DNA from: Sphingomonadales bacterium
GTDB taxonomy: Bacteria > Pseudomonadota > Alphaproteobacteria > Sphingomonadales > Sphingomonadaceae
Reading direction: 5' to 3'
Assembly: GCA_017304125.1 (NCBI GenBank)
Contig: JAFKLV010000269.1
Span: 1-12,913, forward strand
DNA length: 12,913 nucleotides
Part shown: piece after piece, positions 1 to 7,539 of the stretch
Layout: each line of letters starts with the position of its first letter
Numbering within the stretch: the stretch's first letter is position 1
Notes under the pieces: generated by a model
Database searches by the model: none
What the model was told of the DNA's origin: nothing
Seen by the model: only the letters and a program-made list of their open reading frames with translations
Program-made: the position numbers and the translations under genes

Positions 1-646
1 GTTCCTGCTGGATCGCCTGGAATTTCGCCAGCGGCCGCCCGAACTGGACGCGTTCGGAGACATGCGCGACGGTCAGTTCCAGCACGCGTTCGAGCGCGCC
101 GGCGCATTGCAGCGCGCGGACCAGCGCCCCGCGCTCGATGAGATTGCCGGCGATCGGCGTGCTGTGGCCTGGCGCGGGAAAGCGCATCGCATCGCGCGGC
201 AGCCCGGCGACGTTGCTGGCTGCATGGTCGAGTGTCGCGTCGGTGACACGGGCGATGCCGTCCGCAGTTTCGACCACGAATGTCCAGCAATCGCGACCCC
301 AGGCGACGCGCGTTGCGCCGTCGAATGGCACCAATGCGGCCGGCCCGTCCGCCAGTGGCAGCCCCGCCTCGGTCAGCGCGGCGTTCGCGAGCATCGTTTC
401 GCCGAGCGGCAGCGGGACGGCGTGGCGGCCGAACAGCCGGATGAGGTCGAGCGCCTCACGCGGATCGACGCCGAACCCGCCGGCATCCTCGGGCACCAGC
501 GCGAGCGGCACGCCCTGTTCTTCCAGCGCGGCCCATAGCTCGCCCGGCCAGCTGCCGGTGCGCGCGGCGTGCATGGTCGAATCGTCGAGCCGCGCGTCGA
601 GCAGCCGCTCGATCGCGTCGGTCAGCATCGTCGCGATCTCGCTCAC
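1..646 (-). CDS. Acyl-CoA dehydrogenase-like flavoprotein, N-terminal part (cut by window edge)
   Basis: Translating the minus strand from a GTG at 646 gives 215 residues with no stop before the window edge. Residues about 1-110 look like the helical N-terminal domain of acyl-CoA dehydrogenases (ALVPEDAGGFG at 49-59). A weakly conserved middle segment follows. Residues 166-215 begin the C-terminal four-helix domain, with RVQFGRPLAKFQAIQQE at 199-215, the family's R-x-F-G-x-x-x-x-x-F-Q-x-x-Q signature. The GTG start is favoured by GGAGAGG at 649-655, five bases upstream; an internal ATG at 628 is the alternative. The family oxidises acyl-CoA thioesters to enoyl-CoA using FAD. The usual middle-domain FAD/substrate motif is not obvious, as in the smaller subunits of heteromeric dehydrogenases, so it may work with a partner. 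The catalytic Glu region lies outside the window and substrate cannot be predicted. Confidence 0.85.
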   Translation of the reverse strand, partial: MSEIATMLTDAIERLLDARLDDSTMHAARTGSWPGELWAALEEQGVPLALVPEDAGGFGVDPREALDLIRLFGRHAVPLPLGETMLANAALTEAGLPLADGPAALVPFDGATRVAWGRDCWTFVVETADGIARVTDATLDHAASNVAGLPRDAMRFPAPGHSTPIAGNLIERGALVRALQCAGALERVLELTVAHVSERVQFGRPLAKFQAIQQE

Positions 647-723
647 GGCCTCTCCATCGCATTCTTGCTATCGTTGCAAAGGCGTCTAAGCCGTTTTGAT
701 TAACGCGCAACAGAGGAGCGTGC

Positions 724-1449
724 GTGACGATCAGGCTGTTTCACGTCAGCGATCTGCATTTCGGCGCGGAGGACCCGGCGGCGCTGGCGTGGTTCGCGGC
801 CTGCGTCGCGACGGAGCAGCCCGATGCGGTGGTGATGACCGGCGACCTGACGATGCGCGCGCGGCCGAGCGAGTTCGAGGCCGGGGGGCGCTGGCTGCGC
901 GCGCTCGGCGTGCCGGTGACGCTGGAGATCGGCAACCACGATATCCCTTATTATTGGGACCCGCTGGGCCGGCTGTTCACGCCCTATCGTCGTTATGGCG
1001 CGGCGGAAAAGATGATCGAGCGCCCGCTGGCGATCCCCGGGGTGACGATCGTGCCGATCAAGACGATCTCGCGCGCGCAGCTTCGCCTCAACCAGTCGAA
1101 GGGGCGCGTCGCGCGGCGCTCGCTCGACGACGCGCTGGCGCTGGTCGCGGCGGCGCCGAAGGGCGATCTGATCTTCGTCGCCGGGCATCATCCGCTAATC
1201 GAGGGGCCGACCACCGGCTCGGGGCGGACGCGGCACGGCGCGCGCGCGCTGGCGGCTTTGGCCGAGGCGGGGGCGGATGCGGTATTGTCGGGGCATGTCC
1301 ACGATCCGTTCGACGTGGCTTACGGGCGGATGCGGCTGATCGGCGCCGGGACGCTCTCGACCCGGCTGCGCAAGACTCCGCCGAGCTTCAACGAGATACG
1401 TATCGCCGACGGGCGGTTCGAAACCTTGGTGCGTACGGCTGAACGATGA
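724..1449 (+). CDS. Calcineurin-like metallophosphoesterase
   Basis: A 241-residue cytosolic protein with the complete two-metal phosphoesterase signature in order: D10-x-H12 (SDLHFG), G40-D41 (MTGDLT), G70-N71-H72-D73, H155/H156 (AGHHP), and G190-H191-x-H193 (SGHVHD). These residues bind the dinuclear metal centre that hydrolyses phosphomono- or diesters. Size and layout resemble the Icc/cAMP-phosphodiesterase-like group, but the sequence does not fix the substrate. The start is a GTG preceded by AGAGGA. Its stop overlaps the ribF start as ATGA (1446-1449), so the two genes are probably translationally coupled. The 77-bp gap to the divergent acyl-CoA dehydrogenase gene must hold promoters for both directions, but no convincing sigma-70 boxes were found. 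Confidence 0.9.
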   Translation: MTIRLFHVSDLHFGAEDPAALAWFAACVATEQPDAVVMTGDLTMRARPSEFEAGGRWLRALGVPVTLEIGNHDIPYYWDPLGRLFTPYRRYGAAEKMIERPLAIPGVTIVPIKTISRAQLRLNQSKGRVARRSLDDALALVAAAPKGDLIFVAGHHPLIEGPTTGSGRTRHGARALAALAEAGADAVLSGHVHDPFDVAYGRMRLIGAGTLSTRLRKTPPSFNEIRIADGRFETLVRTAER

Positions 1450-2423
1450 CTCGGCCATTGCCGTCCGCTTTGGCTATCCCTAAGGCGCGCGGCATGGAGC
1501 GGCTGGACGGCGGCTCGGCGATTCCGCCGCACCTTCGAGGGGGCATCGTCGCGCTCGGCAATTTCGACGGATTCCACCTCGGGCACCAGGCAGTGGTCGG
1601 CCGCGCGGTCGATCAGGCGCGTGCCGAGGGGCGCCCGGCGCTGGTCGCGACCTTCGATCCGCACCCGGTGCGTCACTTCCGCCCGGATATTCCCCCGTTC
1701 CGGCTGACCACGCTCGATCAGCGCGAGCGCCTGTTCGCCGCGGCGGGGGTCGACGGGATGATCGTCTTCCACTTCGACGCCGCGCTCGCCGCGCTGGAGG
1801 CGGAGGATTTCGTCCGCGAGCGGCTGGTTGGGCTGTTCGGCGTGGCAGGCGTGGTGACGGGGGACGATTTCACCTTCGGTCACAATAAGAGCGGCGACGC
1901 CGCCGCAATAGCCGAATTCGGGCGGCGCTATGGCTTTACCGATGCGACGGTGGGGGCGGTGATGCTCGACGGCACGCCGGCGTCGTCCAGCCGCGTCCGC
2001 GATGCGCTACGTACCGGCAACCCGCGTGAGGCGGCGCGGCTGCTCACCCGGCCGTGGGCGATCGCCGGCCGGGTCCAGCATGGCGACAAGGTGGGGCGCG
2101 AGATCGGCTTCCCCACCGCCAATATCGACATGGGCAATTATCTTCGCCCGGCCTATGGCATCTATGCGGTGCGCGGGCATCTGCCCGACGGGCGCGTGCT
2201 CGATGGGGCGGCGAATCTGGGCATCCGGCCGAGCTTCAACCCGCCCAAGGAATTGCTCGAACCCTATTTCTTCGATTTCAGCGGCAGCCTCTACGATCAG
2301 ATGATCGAGGTCGAACTGATCGAATATCTCCGCCCCGAGGCGAAGTTCGACTCGCTCGACGCTTTGATCACGCAAATGGCGGCGGATTGCGACCGCGCCC
2401 GCGCGATCCTTGCTGCCGGCTGA
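1446..2423 (+). CDS. ribF: Bifunctional riboflavin kinase / FMN adenylyltransferase
   Basis: A 325-residue enzyme that phosphorylates riboflavin to FMN and adenylates FMN to FAD. The N-terminal nucleotidyltransferase domain shows GNFDGFHLGH (38-47), FDPHP (70-74), the GDDFTFGHNKSGD stretch (139-151) and SSSRVRDAL (180-188, the ISSTxIR-type motif). The C-terminal kinase domain shows GREIGFPTANID (217-228), YGIYAVR (237-243), ANLGIRPSFN (256-265) and E272 in LEPYFFDF, the position of the family's catalytic Glu. Length matches the bacterial family. The start at 1446 overlaps the upstream stop; an internal ATG at 1494 (MERLDGG), with AAGG at 1482-1485, is an equally plausible start that better fits usual RibF N-termini. 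Lying upstream of ileS-lspA is the common proteobacterial arrangement. Confidence 0.97.
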   Translation: MTRPLPSALAIPKARGMERLDGGSAIPPHLRGGIVALGNFDGFHLGHQAVVGRAVDQARAEGRPALVATFDPHPVRHFRPDIPPFRLTTLDQRERLFAAAGVDGMIVFHFDAALAALEAEDFVRERLVGLFGVAGVVTGDDFTFGHNKSGDAAAIAEFGRRYGFTDATVGAVMLDGTPASSSRVRDALRTGNPREAARLLTRPWAIAGRVQHGDKVGREIGFPTANIDMGNYLRPAYGIYAVRGHLPDGRVLDGAANLGIRPSFNPPKELLEPYFFDFSGSLYDQMIEVELIEYLRPEAKFDSLDALITQMAADCDRARAILAAG

Positions 2424-2459
2424 CCGGCATCGCCGCCGCGGGAATGACGGGCGGGGGGC

Positions 2460-2488
2460 TTGCGGACGGCCCACTCAAACAACATCTA
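2460..2488 (+). promoter_or_regulatory. Tentative sigma-70-like promoter ahead of ileS
   Basis: In the 100-bp gap between ribF and ileS, TTGCGG (2460-2465) is followed after 17 bases by CATCTA (2483-2488). The -35 match is fair and the -10 match weak, so this is only a candidate. The rest of the gap (2424-2523) shows no gene or clear terminator. It also holds a ten-codon reading frame at 2492-2524 that ends on the first possible ileS ATG. Confidence 0.2.
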
Positions 2489-2523
2489 ACGATGGGGCAT
2501 GACGCGGCTCTTTTCCCGCGCTA

Positions 2524-5313
2524 ATGCCGCGCGCACTCATGGCTGACGCATCCGATACCCCGAAGCGCGACTGGCGCGACACCGTCTTCCTGCCGAAGAC
2601 CGACTTTCCTATGAAAGCCGGCCTGCCGCAGAAGGAACCGGCGATTCTGGAACGCTGGCAGAAGCTGGGCCTGTACCAGCGGCTGCGCGAGCAGCGTGCC
2701 GGGCGCGAGAAGTTTATTCTCCATGACGGCCCGCCCTATGCCAATGGCGATATGCATATCGGCCATGCGCTCAACCATATCCTCAAGGACATGGTGGTCC
2801 GTACCCAGTCGTTGCTGGGCAAGGACGCGCCTTATGTTCCCGGCTGGGATTGCCACGGCCTGCCGATCGAATGGAAGGTCGAGGAAGAATATCGCAAGAA
2901 GAAGCGCAACAAGGACGAGGTGCCGGCGCGCGAATTCCGCGCCGAATGCCGCGCCTATGCGCAGCACTGGGTGAACACCCAGCGCGAGCAGCTCAAGCGG
3001 CTCGGCATCAACGGCGATTGGGACAAGCCCTATCTGACGATGGATTTCGCGGCGGAGGCGACGATCGTCGCCGAGCTGATGAAATTCGCCGAAACCGGCC
3101 AGCTCTATCGCGGCGCCAAGCCGGTGATGTGGTCCCCGGTCGAAAAGACCGCCTTGGCCGAGGCCGAGGTGGAATATGAGGACATCACCTCGACCCAGAT
3201 CGACGTGGCGTTCGAGATCGTCGAGGCGCCGGGCGCGCCCGAACTGGTCGGCGCGCATGCGGTGATCTGGACGACGACGCCGTGGACGATACCGGTCAAT
3301 CAGGCGTTGGCCTATGGGGCCGAGATCGATTACGTCGCGCTCGACCTCGATGGCACGCGGTATCTGGTTGCCGAGCAATTGATCGGTCCCTTCCAAGCAC
3401 GGGTCGGCCGGAGCGGTGGTGTCGTATGGCGCGGGACTGGCGCGCAACTCGCCGGCGCGGTCGCGCGGCACCCGATGCACCAGCTTGGCGGTTTCTTCGC
3501 CAAGCCGCGTCCGTTCCTCGCCGGCGATTTCGTTACCACCGACGCGGGCACCGGGCTCGTCCATATGTCGCCGGATCACGGCGAGGACGATTTCGAGCTG
3601 TGCAAGGCGAATGGCATCGATCCGGTGTTCGCGGTCGATGCGGGCGGCTTCTACCGCGAGGATTGGGCGTGGCTCGGCGGGCAGGGCAGCGTCATCAACA
3701 AGAAGTTCACCGCCAGCGACGGCCCGATCTGTTCGGACCTGCGCGCGGCCGGCGCGTTGCTCGCTGCGACCGACGATTTCGTCCACAGCTACCCGCATTC
3801 GTGGCGCTCCAAGGCGAAGGTGATCTTCCGCTGCACCCCGCAGTGGTTCATCGCGGTCGACCGGCCGATCGAGGGCGGCGCGACCCTGCGCGAAACCGCG
3901 GTCGCCGCGATCGCCGCGACGCGCTTCGTTCCCGAAAAGGGTCGTAACCGCATCGGCGCGATGGTCGAGGGCCGCCCGGACTGGGTGATCTCGCGCCAGC
4001 GCGCGTGGGGCGTGCCGATCGCCTTGTTCGTCGATCGCAAGAGCGGGCAATATCTGTGCGATCCGGCGGTCAATGCGCGGATCGTAGAAGCCTTCCGTGC
4101 CGAGGGCGTCGATGCGTGGAGCGAGGAAGCGGCCCCCGCGCTGCTCGGCCCGGATTACGATCCGGCCGATTACGAGCGCGTTACCGACATTCTCGACGTG
4201 TGGTTCGATTCGGGCTGCACCCACGCCTTCGTGCTCGAAAGCGGGCGCTGGCCCGAATTGCACTGGCCGGCGGATCTGTATCTCGAAGGGTCGGACCAGC
4301 ATCGCGGCTGGTTCCAGTCGTCGCTGATGGAAAGCTGCGGCACGCGGGGTCGTGCGCCCTATAATGCGGTGCTGACCCACGGCTTCACGATGGACGCCAA
4401 GGGCATGAAAATGTCCAAGTCGCTCGGCAACACGGTCAATCCGCTCGACCTGATGAAGGAATATGGCGCGGATATCCTGCGCCTGTGGGCGCTGTCGGTC
4501 GATTTCACCGAGGATCACCGCATCGGCAAGGAGATCCTCGCCGGGGTCGCGGATCAATATCGCAAGCTGCGCAACACCTTCCGCTACCTGCTCGGCGCGC
4601 TCGACGGGTTCGACGAGGCCGAGCGGCTGCCGGTATCCGAATGGCCCGAGCTGGAGCGCTATATGCTCCACCTCGTCCACGCGCTCGACAAGCAGCTTCG
4701 TCAGGCGATCGCTGATTTCGACTTCAACAGCTACACAAGGTTGCTGAGCGATTTCGCGAACGAGGATCTGTCGGCGTTCTTCTTCGATATCCGCAAGGAT
4801 TCGCTCTATTGCGACGCGCATACGGATACGACGCGGCGCGCCTATCGCACGATGCTCGATGTGCTGTTCCACGCGCTCGTGCGCTGGGCGGCACCGGTGC
4901 TGACCTTCACCGCCGAGGAAGTGTGGCAGACGCGCTTCCCGAGCGAGGACGGGTCGGTGCATTTCCTCGACTGGCCCGAACTGCCCGCCGAGGCCGGCGA
5001 GGACGTCAGCCAGCGCTGGCTGGCGATCCGTGCGCTGCGCGTGCGGGTGACCGAGGCGATCGAGCCGCTGCGGCGCGAGAAGATCGTCCGTTCGAGCCTC
5101 GAGGCCGATGTGACGGTGCCCGAATTGCCGCTCGATGCCGATGCTCTGGCGGAAGCGTTCATCGTGGCGAAGGTATCGCCCGGCGATGAAGTGACCGTGA
5201 CGCGCACCGATTATCACAAATGCGGCCGCTGCTGGCGGCTGCTGCCGGAAGTGACCGAGGATGACGGTTTGTGCGCGCGCTGCGCTGCGGTGGTCGGCGA
5301 GGTGGACGCGTGA
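2524..5313 (+). CDS. ileS: Isoleucyl-tRNA synthetase (class I, zinc-binding type)
   Basis: A 929-residue protein (E. coli IleS is 938) that charges tRNA-Ile in the cytosol. Visible in order: PPYANGDMHIGH (70-81) with the class I HIGH motif; GWDCHGLPIE; an editing (CP1) region including TTTPWTIP and TGLVHMSPDHGEDD; WVISRQRAWGVPI; DVWFDSG; LEGSDQHRGWFQSS; KMSKS at 629-633; an anticodon-binding helical domain; and a C-terminal zinc finger with C900, C903, C917 and C920. Two starts are possible: ATG 2524 or ATG 2539 (MADASDTPKRDW). Neither has a clear Shine-Dalgarno sequence; the second fits the usual N-terminus of the family better. The stop TGA shares one base with the lspA ATG (TGATG at 5311-5315). 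No T-box-like leader is seen. Confidence 0.98.
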   Translation: MPRALMADASDTPKRDWRDTVFLPKTDFPMKAGLPQKEPAILERWQKLGLYQRLREQRAGREKFILHDGPPYANGDMHIGHALNHILKDMVVRTQSLLGKDAPYVPGWDCHGLPIEWKVEEEYRKKKRNKDEVPAREFRAECRAYAQHWVNTQREQLKRLGINGDWDKPYLTMDFAAEATIVAELMKFAETGQLYRGAKPVMWSPVEKTALAEAEVEYEDITSTQIDVAFEIVEAPGAPELVGAHAVIWTTTPWTIPVNQALAYGAEIDYVALDLDGTRYLVAEQLIGPFQARVGRSGGVVWRGTGAQLAGAVARHPMHQLGGFFAKPRPFLAGDFVTTDAGTGLVHMSPDHGEDDFELCKANGIDPVFAVDAGGFYREDWAWLGGQGSVINKKFTASDGPICSDLRAAGALLAATDDFVHSYPHSWRSKAKVIFRCTPQWFIAVDRPIEGGATLRETAVAAIAATRFVPEKGRNRIGAMVEGRPDWVISRQRAWGVPIALFVDRKSGQYLCDPAVNARIVEAFRAEGVDAWSEEAAPALLGPDYDPADYERVTDILDVWFDSGCTHAFVLESGRWPELHWPADLYLEGSDQHRGWFQSSLMESCGTRGRAPYNAVLTHGFTMDAKGMKMSKSLGNTVNPLDLMKEYGADILRLWALSVDFTEDHRIGKEILAGVADQYRKLRNTFRYLLGALDGFDEAERLPVSEWPELERYMLHLVHALDKQLRQAIADFDFNSYTRLLSDFANEDLSAFFFDIRKDSLYCDAHTDTTRRAYRTMLDVLFHALVRWAAPVLTFTAEEVWQTRFPSEDGSVHFLDWPELPAEAGEDVSQRWLAIRALRVRVTEAIEPLRREKIVRSSLEADVTVPELPLDADALAEAFIVAKVSPGDEVTVTRTDYHKCGRCWRLLPEVTEDDGLCARCAAVVGEVDA

Positions 5314-5816
5314 TGCGCGGGCTTCCCAGGCTCGGGCTGGTGACGGCACTGGTGCTGTTCCTCGTCGATCAGCTGGTGAAGTGGATCATCACCGGGCCGC
5401 TCGGGATCGACTATCTCGGCGCGGTGCGCGAAATCCTGCCGATCTTCGATCTGCGTTTCGTCCAGAATGTCGGGGTCAGCCTCGGCCTGCTGCGCGCGGA
5501 AAGCGAGATCGGGCGCTGGGCGCTGGTCGTGATGACCGGGGCGATCGCGGTCGCCGTGGTGGTGTGGATGTGGCGCGAGAAGAACCGCGCCGATCAGATC
5601 GCGCTCGGGCTCGTGCTGGGCGGCGCGCTGGGCAATATCCTCGATCGCGTGCGCTTCGGCTATGTGGTTGACTTTGCCGATCTGCACTTCGGCGAATGGC
5701 GCCCGTTTTTGGTCTTTAACGTCGCCGATGCGGCGATTACGATTGGTGTGTTGATCGTGCTGGCGCGCGCGCTTCTGATGCGCGACAAGCCCGGCAACCC
5801 TGTGGAGAATCGATAA
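5313..5816 (+). CDS. lspA: Lipoprotein signal peptidase (signal peptidase II)
   Basis: A 167-residue inner-membrane aspartyl protease that removes the signal peptide from prolipoproteins after diacylglyceryl modification. Four hydrophobic segments are visible (about 7-27, 50-61 weaker, 70-87, 137-155). The catalytic aspartates are D120 (YVVDFAD) and D139 (FNVAD); D19 and K23 (VDQLVKW), N52/G54, and GNILDR (107-112) are also conserved. The usual N-x-G-A-A-F-S stretch is NVGVSLGLL here. The ATG at 5313 was chosen because it overlaps the ileS stop and has GGCGAGGTGG just upstream; the frame stays open back to 5271, but that extension is arginine/glycine-rich and lies inside ileS. It directly precedes a lipoprotein gene, joined by TAATG (5814-5818). 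Confidence 0.96.
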   Translation: MRGLPRLGLVTALVLFLVDQLVKWIITGPLGIDYLGAVREILPIFDLRFVQNVGVSLGLLRAESEIGRWALVVMTGAIAVAVVVWMWREKNRADQIALGLVLGGALGNILDRVRFGYVVDFADLHFGEWRPFLVFNVADAAITIGVLIVLARALLMRDKPGNPVENR

Positions 5817-6223
5817 TGCGTAAGATCGTCGTCGCCGGAGCCGGCATTGCCGCGCTCGCCTTGCTCGCCGGTTGCGGCAAGCGCGGCTACGATCGGGCGC
5901 GCCCCGACGAGTTCGCGGTCGCCCGTCAGCCCTCGCTGATGATCCCGCCCGATTTCGCGTTGGTGCCGCCGACGCCGGGCGCGGCGCGGGTGCAGGCCAA
6001 CAGCAGCAATCAGGCGCAGACGCTCGAGGCGTTGTTCGGCACCGCGCCGCGCGCTGCGGCCGAAGCGGCAGTGGTGAACAAGGCGGGCGACGCTGCGCCG
6101 GGCATCCGCTCGGCGGTCGGCGACCCCAAGACCAATGTGGTCGACAAGGGGCAGACGACGCGCGATATCGTCGCCGCACCGGAAGGCGACGGGCAGGACG
6201 CACGCGCCGCGACGCCGAAGTAA
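5816..6223 (+). CDS. bamF: DUF3035 / BamF-type outer-membrane lipoprotein
   Basis: A 135-residue predicted lipoprotein. Residues 1-20 form a lipoprotein signal peptide ending in LLAGC, with C20 as the lipidated residue. The segment RPDEFAVARQPSLMIPPDF (29-47), followed by PPTPG and later EALFG (71-75), matches the short conserved core of DUF3035 proteins, annotated in alphaproteobacteria as subunit BamF of the outer-membrane beta-barrel assembly complex. The tail from about 76 is low-complexity, rich in Ala, Gly and charged residues, and probably disordered. The gene overlaps lspA by one base, so the lipoprotein and the peptidase that matures it are co-translated. The role in barrel assembly rests on family annotation only. 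Confidence 0.8.
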   Translation: MRKIVVAGAGIAALALLAGCGKRGYDRARPDEFAVARQPSLMIPPDFALVPPTPGAARVQANSSNQAQTLEALFGTAPRAAAEAAVVNKAGDAAPGIRSAVGDPKTNVVDKGQTTRDIVAAPEGDGQDARAATPK

Positions 6224-6224
6224 T

Positions 6225-6336
6225 TCCGTCACCCCGGCCTTGAGCCGGGGTCCATTGTGCCGCATGCCCTGCGGCTAGAGCTTCTTGCTCCGCGCCTGCC
6301 TCCCGATGGACCCCGGCTCAAGGCCGGGGTGACGGA
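6225..6336. repeat. Palindromic dispersed element with perfect 31-bp inverted arms
   Basis: The arms 6225-6255 and 6306-6336 are perfect reverse complements over 31 bases and flank a 50-base centre. Each arm contains its own hairpin, ACCCCGGC-CTTGA-GCCGGGGT (6231-6251 and its mirror). The centre contains a further hairpin, GCCGCA-TGCCC-TGCGGC (6259-6275), and a weak GAGC/GCTC one (6278-6290). The element starts two bases after the bamF stop and ends six bases before the metC stop, filling the convergent gap. It resembles REP/BIME-like or MITE-like elements frequent in sphingomonad genomes. Transcripts from either side would fold strongly, so it may end or protect both mRNAs, but there is no T-run for a classical Rho-independent terminator. 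Confidence 0.85.
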
Positions 6337-6342
6337 GTGGCT

Positions 6343-7539
6343 TTACCCCCGCGCCGCGCTGAACCGCTGCAGTCCGCGTTCGAGATCGGCGATCAGGTCG
6401 TTCACATCCTCAAGCCCGATCTGCAGCCGGACGATCGGTCCGGTGAAATCGGGCGTGGTTGCCGTGCGATATTTCTCGGGATCGACCGGGATCGCGAGCG
6501 ATTCGAAGCCGCCCCAGGAATAGCCGATCCCGAAATGATCGAGCCCGTCGATCAGCGCGGCGCGTTCCTGCTCGCCGCCGCCGTTGAGCACGAACGAGAA
6601 TAGCCCGCTCGATCCGGCAAAATCGCGCGCGAACACGTCGTGACCGGGGCAGGAGGGGAGCGCGGGGTGGAGCACGCGCGCCACTTCCGGCCGCGCCTCG
6701 AGCCAGCGCGCAATCGCGAGCGCGCTTTGCTCGTGGCGTTCGAGCCGCAACTGCATCGTGCGCAACCCGCGGCTGCCGAGCCACGCATCGTCCGGGCTGG
6801 CGAACTGGCCGAGCTGGTGGCTGGTGTCGCGCAATTTGGCAAAGCGCCCCTCGGCGGCGGTCACCGAGCCCAGCATCACATCCGAATGGCCGACGACATA
6901 TTTGGTGCAGGCGAGGATCGTATAATCGACCCCGCGCTCGATCGCGCGGAAATTGAGCGGGGTTGCCCAGGTATTGTCGAGCAACGTCACCACGCCGCGC
7001 GCCTTCGCCGCCGCGACGATTGCCGGCACGTCCTGCACCTCGAAGGTGAGGCTGCCCGGGCTTTCCATGAAGATCGCCTTGGTCCGCTCGCCGATCAGAT
7101 CGGCAATGCCGGCGCCGATCAGCGGATCATAATAGCGCGTCGCAATGCCCATCCGCTTGAGCAGGCCGTTGGCCAGCCCACGCGTCGGATCATAGGCCGA
7201 ATCGACCAGCAGCAATTCGTCACCCGGCGACAGCACGGCGAGCAACGCCGCGGCGATCGCCGCGACGCCCGAGGGATAGAGGAAGGTCGCCTCGGCGCCC
7301 GGCTCCAGCTCGGTCAGCGCGTCGGCAAGGCTCCATTGCGTCGGGGTGCCGCGCCGGCCGTAGAACAAGCGGTGGTGGGTGTCGCGCCCGGCGCGCGCGC
7401 GCAGTTCGGCGACATTGTCGTAAAGGATCGTCGAGGCGCGCCAGACCGGCGTGTTGACCACGCCGCCGGTCCATTCCGCGCGACGCCCGGCGGAGACGAC
7501 GCGGGTGGCGTCGCCGATCTTGTCGGGGCGGTCGCTCAT
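6343..7539 (-). CDS. metC: Cystathionine beta-lyase (PLP-dependent)
   Basis: A 398-residue Cys/Met-metabolism PLP enzyme that would cleave cystathionine to homocysteine, pyruvate and ammonia in methionine synthesis. Evidence: YGRRGTPT (60-67), the YxRxGTPT signature typical of MetC; LYPSGVAAI (88-96) at the phosphate-binding loop; LLDNTWATP (186-194) with the cofactor-contacting Asp188; K213 in TKYVVGHSD, the Schiff-base lysine; and RLQIGLED near the C-terminus. The ATG at 7539 was chosen over one at 7578 because AAGGAG lies just upstream and it overlaps the sseA stop as ATGA (7536-7539). Cystathionine gamma-lyase or methionine gamma-lyase activity is the main alternative, but the motif favours beta-lyase. 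The stop codon sits beside the palindromic element. Confidence 0.92.
   Translation of the reverse strand: MSDRPDKIGDATRVVSAGRRAEWTGGVVNTPVWRASTILYDNVAELRARAGRDTHHRLFYGRRGTPTQWSLADALTELEPGAEATFLYPSGVAAIAAALLAVLSPGDELLLVDSAYDPTRGLANGLLKRMGIATRYYDPLIGAGIADLIGERTKAIFMESPGSLTFEVQDVPAIVAAAKARGVVTLLDNTWATPLNFRAIERGVDYTILACTKYVVGHSDVMLGSVTAAEGRFAKLRDTSHQLGQFASPDDAWLGSRGLRTMQLRLERHEQSALAIARWLEARPEVARVLHPALPSCPGHDVFARDFAGSSGLFSFVLNGGGEQERAALIDGLDHFGIGYSWGGFESLAIPVDPEKYRTATTPDFTGPIVRLQIGLEDVNDLIADLERGLQRFSAARG

Noticed and set aside
2437..2450. Possible third remnant of the palindromic element (CGGGAATGACGG)
   Set aside because: The match to the element's arm is too short and has no partner arm.
5271..5312. 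Longer lspA start inside ileS
   Set aside because: It adds a 14-residue Arg/Gly-rich stretch ahead of the first membrane helix and overlaps the ileS zinc finger; ATG 5313 fits the overlap pattern.
2521..5349. 942-codon open frame on the minus strand opposite ileS
   Set aside because: It mirrors a certain, fully motif-supported ileS. Long antisense frames are expected in high-GC DNA, and its translation is Arg/His/Ala-rich with no recognisable domain.
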